From Treponema sp. UBA4326 (GTDB taxonomy: Bacteria; Spirochaetota; Spirochaetia; Treponematales; Treponemataceae), in the NCBI GenBank assembly GCA_002393835.1, contig DGTW01000211.1:1-9653 (forward strand): a stretch of DNA of 9,653 bases, written 5' to 3'. Positions 1-5,383 of the stretch are shown here, one piece after another. The notes under the pieces are model-generated. The model was not told the origin of the DNA and did not search any database. It worked only from the letters and a program-made list of their open reading frames with translations. How positions within the stretch are numbered: position 1 is the first letter of the stretch; each line of letters starts with the position of its first letter. The position numbers and the translations under genes are program-made.

Positions 1-20
1 GGTTTATAATGCGGAGACCC

Positions 21-62
21 TGGTGCCATCCTTGCCCTCTGTGTACTCTGTGAGAAATTTTC
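21..62. repeat. Possible fragment of a dispersed intergenic repeat
   Basis: This stretch contains CTCTGTG twice (37-43 and 46-52) at a 9-base period, preceded by a degenerate third unit, and is more C/G/T-biased than the other intergenic DNA here. Read from GTG at 23 it translates to a Pro-Ser-Val-rich peptide (PSLPSVYSVRNF). From memory, similar 9-base-periodic CTCTGTG stretches occur as dispersed intergenic elements in several bacterial genomes, Treponema among them. Only one incomplete copy lies in this window, so the repeat status is inferred. Confidence 0.35.
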
Positions 63-64
63 TA

Positions 65-70
65 TATAAT
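65..70 (+). promoter_or_regulatory. Possible -10 element for the SH3 lipoprotein gene
   Basis: A perfect TATAAT ends 9 bases before the ATG at 80, so transcription would start about three bases before the start codon. The -35 candidate at 17-base spacing (TGTACT, 42-47) is poor, matching TTGACA at three of six positions. A second TATAAT at 5-10 is an alternative that would give a leader of about 60 bases; its -35 lies outside the window. AT-rich sequence makes chance hits likely. Confidence 0.3.
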
Positions 71-79
71 AATTGCATC

Positions 80-1441
80 ATGTCAAAGAAAATTTCAGTC
101 TTCTTTTTATTTTCTATTTTGTTTCTTCTTTTCACTTCTTGTGGCAAAAACCTTGGTTACAGCGTGCTTTTGTGGAGCAATTCTGAGCATGAGGTTTTGG
201 ACGGTGCTCTTTTGAAAGTTCATATTAAGTCAAATATTTCTCAGGTATATGTAGTTTCCCTTCCTGGAAGCAAGGAAAATTTTGAAATTCCTCTTTGGCA
301 GGCAACGGAACCCGAAAGCAAATCCCGTGCACTTCGTCAGCAGAAAAGGTTTTCTGAATTTGAGCACACTTATGCCCGCGTAAAACTCGATGGCCTTCCA
401 ATACGAGCCGAAGCCGTAAATACTTCAAAGCAGGTCTATCGTCTTCGTGAGGGAGAAATTATCCGCTGTCTATACCGTGGTTCAGGAGCCGCCGTCACCA
501 ATGGAAAAGGAAACATGAGCGGTGAATGGCTTCGTGTTCTTACGGAAACCGGAACTTACGGCTGGTGCTTCTCTCACAATCTCGCTCTTTTCCAGTCCGA
601 TTCATTTGACGTGAGCGGGGCTGATGAGCTTGCATCAGTCAAAAAAGAAGACTCAAAGACCGAAAACAAGCGGGATTCTTCTATTATTAGGGCTTTGATT
701 GCCAAAAAGTGGTATCCTGAGTCTTTTGCAAACATGATAAAAGTTGGCCGCATCGATCTCAACCGCATGAATCCAAGCCTGGGCTTCTCATTTGGAATCA
801 ACATTGAAGAAAATGCTGACTCTGCTTTTGCTGGAACGGCTGTCCTTAACACTGAAAATGCCGGCGGCTCATGGGCTTACACCGACATCGTAAAAAAGGC
901 CGAAAAGGAATACGAATTCAAGGGTGCAAATCTCAAAATGTCAATTCGGGGAGCTGGTTCAGACACCATGATACTTCAGTTCATGGAAAAAGGCAGAAGC
1001 CGACAGGAAACTTTGGTAGCACTTTCAGAAAATATTGAGCAGGTGCTGGAAAATGAGTTTACCCGTCGTCAGACAGAGCTAAAAAGGATTGCGAAGGCCG
1101 GTCCTGTCTTTAAAAGCTCGAACTACGGAACGATAAAATTCAACAACGAAAGCAGCGTAACATGGAGCAATTACAAGCTCTTGCAGCCTAACATTATCTC
1201 AAACAAGGCTTTGGGAAGCGTAACAGTTACCCTGGATTATTTTATCGCCAACTCCCTTAAATCTTCTTATGACGGCGTACTCACCATGCATTTCACTGGA
1301 ATGGAAGATGGCGTTAATTTCCTCTACAAACTCACCGACACTGGACTGAGACTGGAAGACGCTTCAAAAGCTCCTGTAAAAGAAGGGGTTGTAACAGCCC
1401 GCAGCGCAAGTCCTACGATTCTCTTCTTTGAAAAAAAATAA
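80..1441 (+). CDS. SH3-domain lipoprotein
   Basis: A 453-residue predicted lipoprotein of the cell envelope. Residues 1-20 form a signal peptide (basic MSKK, then a hydrophobic core) ending in the lipobox FTSC, so Cys21 would be lipidated. Residues about 103-172 look like a bacterial SH3 (SH3_3) domain: PIRAEA start, Gly-Glu in the middle, and the closing GEWLRV and YGWCF strands. This fold often binds peptidoglycan or peptides. A Lys/Asp/Glu-rich linker follows, then roughly 240 residues of alternating beta-like sequence that I cannot assign to a family. An upstream in-frame GTG at 23 would add 19 residues, but it would bury the signal peptide and is encoded by repeat-like sequence, so I chose ATG 80. 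No Shine-Dalgarno sequence precedes it. The ligand is unknown. Confidence is high for a real lipoprotein gene and moderate for the SH3 call. Confidence 0.85.
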   Translation: MSKKISVFFLFSILFLLFTSCGKNLGYSVLLWSNSEHEVLDGALLKVHIKSNISQVYVVSLPGSKENFEIPLWQATEPESKSRALRQQKRFSEFEHTYARVKLDGLPIRAEAVNTSKQVYRLREGEIIRCLYRGSGAAVTNGKGNMSGEWLRVLTETGTYGWCFSHNLALFQSDSFDVSGADELASVKKEDSKTENKRDSSIIRALIAKKWYPESFANMIKVGRIDLNRMNPSLGFSFGINIEENADSAFAGTAVLNTENAGGSWAYTDIVKKAEKEYEFKGANLKMSIRGAGSDTMILQFMEKGRSRQETLVALSENIEQVLENEFTRRQTELKRIAKAGPVFKSSNYGTIKFNNESSVTWSNYKLLQPNIISNKALGSVTVTLDYFIANSLKSSYDGVLTMHFTGMEDGVNFLYKLTDTGLRLEDASKAPVKEGVVTARSASPTILFFEKK

Positions 1442-1468
1442 TAATTTGTTAGCTGAATTGTCTTTTTT

Positions 1469-1488
1469 TTGACATTTGTTGACATTTA
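1469..1488 (+). repeat. Tandem 10-bp direct repeat containing two TTGACA boxes
   Basis: TTGACATTTG (1469-1478) is followed at once by TTGACATTTA (1479-1488), identical over the first nine bases. Both copies contain a perfect TTGACA hexamer in phase with one DNA helical turn, directly upstream of the MATE gene. Only the second copy is correctly spaced for the -10-like sequence at 1503. Confidence 0.7.
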
Positions 1489-1508
1489 ATGTTTTTTTCT
1501 GCTAAATT
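1479..1508 (+). promoter_or_regulatory. Predicted promoter of the MATE gene
   Basis: The -35 is TTGACA (1479-1484, six of six). After an 18-base spacer comes TAAATT (1503-1508), which fits the TAnnnT core of a -10 box. The predicted transcription start, 6-7 bases on, falls at the ATG at 1515, implying a leaderless mRNA. There is no Shine-Dalgarno sequence between 1489 and 1514. Confidence 0.45.
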
Positions 1509-1514
1509 TGACTC

Positions 1515-2885
1515 ATGCTGAAGAATATTGATGTTTTTGAAAAGGATTCAATCCCAAAGGCTGTTTTTAAGCTCGCCCTTCCCACTGTCTTGAGTATGAT
1601 TGTGGCCGTTTTCTACAACATGGTAGACACTTTTTTTGTAGGCCAAACAGGAGATGCCAATCAGATGGCGGCCGTAAGCGTTGCAACTCCGGTCTTTTTG
1701 TTTTTCATGGCGGCTGGAAATATTTTCGGTATCGGCGGCTCTTCTTTTTTAAGCCGTGCTCTTGGCGAAAAACACTACGATAAGGCGAAAAATATCAGTT
1801 CATTCTGTCTTTACGCAGGAATCTTTACGGGCCTCATTGGTGCCGTTCTTATGTTCACGTTCATGCGCCAGATTCTTGAGGCTGTCGGAACCAGTCCCAA
1901 CACCTTTGATTTTGCAAAATCCTATCTTTCATGGATTGCCTGCGGCGGCCCTGCAATTGTCGTCTCGACGGCTTTCACAAACCTTCTTCGCGGAGAAGGG
2001 GCGGCTCAAAGCTCCATGCACGGCATGATGGCGGGAACGATAGCAAATATCATCCTTGATCCGGTATTCATTCTTGATTCTTTTTTTGGAATTCCCTGCC
2101 TGGGACTGGGGGTTGCAGGTGCGGCAATCGCTACAGTCATCGGAAATATAGTTTCAATTCTTTTTTTCTTTTTTCACATCTGCTCAAAAAAGGCTAATTC
2201 TGTCCTGACTCTCAGCCCGCAATATTTTGCGATTCGCGACGGCATCCTGAAAGGCGTTTTTTTGATTGGTCTTCCGGCTTCCCTTACGAATATCCTTATG
2301 AGCATGAGCAACATTTTAATGAACAAGTATCTCGTATCTTATGGTGACATTCCTGTTGCGGGAATGGGGGTCGCCATGAAAGCGAATATGCTCGTGGTTT
2401 TCGTCCAGCTGGGTATCGCCATGGGAATTCAGCCTCTGGTCGGATACAATTTTGGCGCGAGCAATTTTCGCCGCATGAAAGACGCCATGAAATTTGCCCT
2501 GCTCTGTAATTTAATCGCAGGCTTTTTGATTACGATAATTTATTTTATTTTCTCGCGGGAAATCATCCGTATCTTTATCAACGATGAGGAAGTAATCGAA
2601 ATGGGCGTGATTATGCTGCGGGCACTTATGATGTCAACGCCTGTCCTCGGAATCCAGTTCGTCCTTAATTTTTCATTTCAGGCTATGGGCAAGGCAAAAC
2701 AGTCTCTCGCCCTTGCCGTCAGCCGTCAGGGATTCATTTTCTTCCCTGCTACTATCATTCTGAATATGATTTTCGGGCTGAAAGGTCTGGTCTATGCCCA
2801 GCCAATCGCAGACTATGTTTCAATCCTTCTTGCAATCGCTATGTTCCTTTATATGAACAGGGATTTTAAGAAGATGGAAAAATAG
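1515..2885 (+). CDS. MATE-family multidrug/cation antiporter
   Basis: An inner-membrane secondary transporter of 456 residues, the usual MATE length. The family exports cationic drugs or metabolites in exchange for Na+ or H+. Two homologous MatE halves are visible, about residues 17-177 and 243-405, with 12 expected membrane helices. Family marks are NMVDTFFVG (35-43), the glycine-rich loop before SRALGEK (80-86), LRGEG (158-162), NIILDPVFI (178-186), GIQPLVGYNFGA (304-315) and FQAMGKAKQS (388-397). The second-half pattern with GMGVAMK and GIQPLVGYNFGA resembles the MepA-like subgroup, but the substrate and coupling ion cannot be read from sequence. The gene has its own predicted promoter and is followed by a hairpin shared with the convergent peptidase gene. 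There is no Shine-Dalgarno sequence, but ATG 1515 gives the normal N-terminus and no better start is present. Confidence 0.93.
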   Translation: MLKNIDVFEKDSIPKAVFKLALPTVLSMIVAVFYNMVDTFFVGQTGDANQMAAVSVATPVFLFFMAAGNIFGIGGSSFLSRALGEKHYDKAKNISSFCLYAGIFTGLIGAVLMFTFMRQILEAVGTSPNTFDFAKSYLSWIACGGPAIVVSTAFTNLLRGEGAAQSSMHGMMAGTIANIILDPVFILDSFFGIPCLGLGVAGAAIATVIGNIVSILFFFFHICSKKANSVLTLSPQYFAIRDGILKGVFLIGLPASLTNILMSMSNILMNKYLVSYGDIPVAGMGVAMKANMLVVFVQLGIAMGIQPLVGYNFGASNFRRMKDAMKFALLCNLIAGFLITIIYFIFSREIIRIFINDEEVIEMGVIMLRALMMSTPVLGIQFVLNFSFQAMGKAKQSLALAVSRQGFIFFPATIILNMIFGLKGLVYAQPIADYVSILLAIAMFLYMNRDFKKMEK

Positions 2886-2889
2886 CTGT

Positions 2890-2950
2890 AGTCAGAAAAG
2901 CCGTGAGCACTGTGAAGCGCACTTCAATGCAGGCTTCGGCTTTCCTGACT
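2890..2950 (-). terminator. Long hairpin between convergent genes, probable bidirectional terminator
   Basis: Bases 2890-2903 pair with 2937-2950 to form a 14-bp stem. On the plus strand position 2896/2944 is an A-C mismatch; on the minus-strand RNA it becomes a U-G wobble, so the stem is continuous there. Inside lies a second hairpin, 2913-2917 with 2922-2926, whose minus-strand loop is UGCG, a member of the stable UNCG tetraloop class. It sits just after the stop codons of both converging genes. A run of five T follows on the minus strand, but only about eight bases beyond the stem, and the plus strand has no T run. The structure is clear; terminator function is inferred. Confidence 0.5.
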
Positions 2951-2958
2951 GATTTAAG

Positions 2959-5277
2959 TTACCAAAGAATTATCCGCTGACCCGGCTCCAGATAATATTT
3001 GTCGCCTTTCTGGACATCGTACAAATCGTACCAGTCGTCCATCTGGCAAACATTACCATTTGTCCTGTATGGATTCGGAGCATGCACATCGCCTTCAATC
3101 AGAGTCTTCATATTTTCATCATTCGGAATTTCTGACCATGCAAGCGCATAGGACTGGAAGAACATTTTCCGCTGTTCATTAAGCCTGTCGCCGCTGAATC
3201 CCTCATTAATTTTCTTTTCAATGAAAATGTCGTAGGCTGTCACAAGACCGCCAAAGTCGGCCATGTTTTCCGTGAGGGTCTTTTCACCGTTGAGGCTTGT
3301 ATATGAACTTGGCGTCGTGAACATGTTGAAAAGTTCTGTCATCTGATTTTTCTTTTCTTCGAAACGCAGTTTGTCAGAGATGGCCCACCAGTCCGTTTTC
3401 TTGCCGTTTTTGTCGTGTTTTGAGCCGGACGCATCGAATGCATGGCACATTTCGTGTCCGATTGTTGTGGCTCCGATTGTCGCATAGTTGTAGGCATCGG
3501 CATATTCAGTGTTGTAGATTGGATCAATGAGGTTTGTCGCAAGGATAAGACAGCCGTTTACCGTATGATCATAGAGTGCGTTCGCCTTTAAAGGCGCCAT
3601 ATCTATAGCAAGCATATACTCAAAGCGTTTAGTCGGGTCTGTTTCGGCTGAAACAGCACTGAAATAGCGTTTTACTGCCTCTTTGTAAAGCTCGCCGCAT
3701 GCGGCAAGGAAAGTCGTTGCATTTGTCGAAGTTTTGTCCTTGAAAAGAATTTCGTCTGAAAATTCATCAGGGTAGCCTATGGCAAAAAACATCGCCTCGG
3801 CTTTTTCTTCTGCCGCTTTTTTTGATGAATCGCTCATCCATGTGTTGTTTTTTAGTCGCTCAATGAATTTTGCCCGGAATTCCTCGCACATTGCGAGTAA
3901 TGATTTTTTTTGCGTTCCGTCCTTGTCAAAATTATCTCTAAATTCTTTCAGCATAATCATTCGGACAGGAAGAAAGTCGTACACTGAAGATTTAGAACTT
4001 ACAAAATAGTAGGCTGTAAGAAGATATGAGAACTGCTGGTATTTCTTGACTGTGTCAATTCCATCGTCATCGGCAAGAAGTTCTGTAAATGCTTTTAAGT
4101 TGCAGCCTTCATCAGCAATGAAACTCTCAGACTCAATTCCCAGCTTGTCGGCAACTTTATTTGTTATATTATCAACAGGAGCAGTTAAATCGGCATTATT
4201 GAGGGAGTTTATGACCTTTGTAAAAGATGCTGCGAAATCTTCTTCCGTAGGGGCACCTTCGTCCCCCGTGATTCCAAGGATTCCTTTTATCTCTGCTGCC
4301 GAGTCTGTCATTTTCATTTTTTCAAGTATCTGGCTGAATGTGCTGATTTCGTTTTTTCTGATATCATTCAGAAGTCCATCTAAATCCTCATTTGTTGTAA
4401 GGTTGATGAAAGGAGTTTTTCGCTCTTTGCACGAAATCTCAGGCAACAGGGTTGAAAAGCCTTCTGTGATGTCAGATGCGATTATCTCATAAATGTCTTT
4501 GGCAGTGTTTGCCTTGCCAATCTCACTTATATGTAATTGGAGTGCGGCCTTTTTGTCTGTTTCGTCTGAAAATTTTTTATCCAGTGTTTTTATTATATTC
4601 TCGTCTTTTAACTCTTTGTATTTATTCCATACAAGCGCCGCAAGTTTATTACCAAAGGTCTCCTGATTGTTCATTACGCCTGTATCGCCAGTGTCTGAAT
4701 CCGTGAATGTGTAAGTGTTGTCCGGGTAAAGAGATTGGTCATTATAGCTTTCGATTTTCCATACGCCTGTTGCACTAGGAGACTTATTAATCCAGTTTCC
4801 GAGAGAATAGTTGAAGAAGTCATCTCCCGGCTTTATGCTTGTGTCGCGGTAAGCGTTGAATTTATAGCTTTCAAAGTCCGTCTGAACATCCGGCCAGCCT
4901 TTTGATTCGCTTGCATCTCCGCCGTTTCCTGATTTCATTCCCCAGACGGCATAGAGAACGAGATTTTTTGAGACTGTTATGCCCTGTTCGTCAGAATACT
5001 CTTTTTCGGCTGCCGTTGAGCTTGTGGCCCAGCCCAAAAAAGTCCGCCCGGACTGAGGGGCTGTAAAATTGTTCTTGCTCAGCAGTTGGTTTTTCCCCTG
5101 CTCGAAAGTCTGGCTTTCCATTTCACCATAGCCGCCGTTTGCATCGAAAGTGACGGTGAAAGTATTTTTATAGATATATTCTGTGTCGCCTTCCTGATTG
5201 CACGAAAAGAAATTCAGTCCCGAGACTGAAAGGAATGCACAGAAAACAAATCTTTTTAAAAATTTAAATTTCTTCAT
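2959..5277 (-). CDS. M13-family (neprilysin-type) metallopeptidase lipoprotein with InlB B-repeat
   Basis: A 772-residue predicted surface or periplasmic lipoprotein that should cleave peptides as a zinc endopeptidase. The signal peptide ends at FFSC (Cys26), a relaxed lipobox typical of spirochaetes. Residues about 37-112 form one InlB B-repeat (Listeria-Bacteroides/Flg_new type): FTVTFDANGG at the start, GRTFLGWA in the middle, LVLYAVW at the end. A Gly/Ser-rich linker (113-128) leads into the M13 domains, which begin near GDDFFNYSLGNW (151-162). Catalytic residues are intact: zinc site HEMCH (His608, Glu609, His612), ENMAD (Glu670 as third ligand, Asp674), the substrate-binding NALY (566-569), and His732 and Arg738 in HAPNPYRTNG, matching neprilysin His711 and Arg717. 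The C-terminal PGQRIILW is usual for bacterial M13. Length without the B-repeat matches the family. The gene is a single unit transcribed away from the OmpA gene. The natural substrate is unknown. Confidence 0.93.
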   Translation of the reverse strand: MKKFKFLKRFVFCAFLSVSGLNFFSCNQEGDTEYIYKNTFTVTFDANGGYGEMESQTFEQGKNQLLSKNNFTAPQSGRTFLGWATSSTAAEKEYSDEQGITVSKNLVLYAVWGMKSGNGGDASESKGWPDVQTDFESYKFNAYRDTSIKPGDDFFNYSLGNWINKSPSATGVWKIESYNDQSLYPDNTYTFTDSDTGDTGVMNNQETFGNKLAALVWNKYKELKDENIIKTLDKKFSDETDKKAALQLHISEIGKANTAKDIYEIIASDITEGFSTLLPEISCKERKTPFINLTTNEDLDGLLNDIRKNEISTFSQILEKMKMTDSAAEIKGILGITGDEGAPTEEDFAASFTKVINSLNNADLTAPVDNITNKVADKLGIESESFIADEGCNLKAFTELLADDDGIDTVKKYQQFSYLLTAYYFVSSKSSVYDFLPVRMIMLKEFRDNFDKDGTQKKSLLAMCEEFRAKFIERLKNNTWMSDSSKKAAEEKAEAMFFAIGYPDEFSDEILFKDKTSTNATTFLAACGELYKEAVKRYFSAVSAETDPTKRFEYMLAIDMAPLKANALYDHTVNGCLILATNLIDPIYNTEYADAYNYATIGATTIGHEMCHAFDASGSKHDKNGKKTDWWAISDKLRFEEKKNQMTELFNMFTTPSSYTSLNGEKTLTENMADFGGLVTAYDIFIEKKINEGFSGDRLNEQRKMFFQSYALAWSEIPNDENMKTLIEGDVHAPNPYRTNGNVCQMDDWYDLYDVQKGDKYYLEPGQRIILW

Positions 5278-5291
5278 ATAGCTGTTTATTA

Positions 5292-5297
5292 CTCCTT
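5292..5297 (-). promoter_or_regulatory. Ribosome binding site of the M13 peptidase gene, unusually far from the start
   Basis: On the minus strand AAGGAG lies 14 bases before the ATG whose first base is 5277, well beyond the usual 5-10. No nearer start codon exists in frame, and ATG 5277 gives the correct signal peptide. The site would sit at the very 5' end of the mRNA predicted from the TAAGAT box. Confidence 0.45.
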
Positions 5298-5303
5298 AAT
5301 ATA

Positions 5304-5333
5304 ATCTTAATGATTGCCCGGCTGTGATGTCAA
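5304..5333 (-). promoter_or_regulatory. Predicted promoter of the M13 peptidase gene
   Basis: On the minus strand, TTGACA (5333-5328, six of six) is followed after 18 bases by TAAGAT (5309-5304). The predicted start is near 5297, giving a leader of about 20 bases. The same TAAGAT -10 sequence occurs in the divergent OmpA-gene promoter. The two -35 boxes are separated by 13 bases. Confidence 0.5.
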
Positions 5334-5346
5334 GGCATTGATTATA

Positions 5347-5375
5347 TTGAGAATATCGCCATTTTCTGATAAGAT
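5347..5375 (+). promoter_or_regulatory. Predicted promoter of the OmpA-domain gene and alaS
   Basis: TTGAGA (5347-5352, five of six) is followed after 17 bases by TAAGAT (5370-5375). The predicted start, near 5382, is within two bases of the ATG at 5384, so the mRNA would be almost leaderless. This agrees with the lack of a Shine-Dalgarno sequence. It lies back to back with the peptidase promoter, leaving room for one shared regulator, but I see only a short TCAA-GGCA-TTGA inverted repeat (5330-5341), too small to call an operator. Confidence 0.45.
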
Positions 5376-5383
5376 AAAACCTT

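Noticed and set aside
23..79. In-frame GTG start extending the SH3 lipoprotein by 19 residues
   Set aside because: The extension would place the signal peptide internally, and it is encoded by repeat-like DNA; ATG 80 gives a standard lipoprotein N-terminus.
1441..1470. Rho-independent terminator after the SH3 lipoprotein gene
   Set aside because: There is a run of eight T (1463-1470), but I find no stable stem before it, only a four-base AATT pair.
4046..4492. 148-codon open frame on the plus strand inside the M13 peptidase gene
   Set aside because: It lies wholly antisense to a well-supported coding region; its Ser-rich product has no recognisable domain and no ribosome site is evident.
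5330..5341. TCAA-GGCA-TTGA inverted repeat as an operator
   Set aside because: Four-base arms are too short to distinguish from chance, and it overlaps the TTGACA box only partly.
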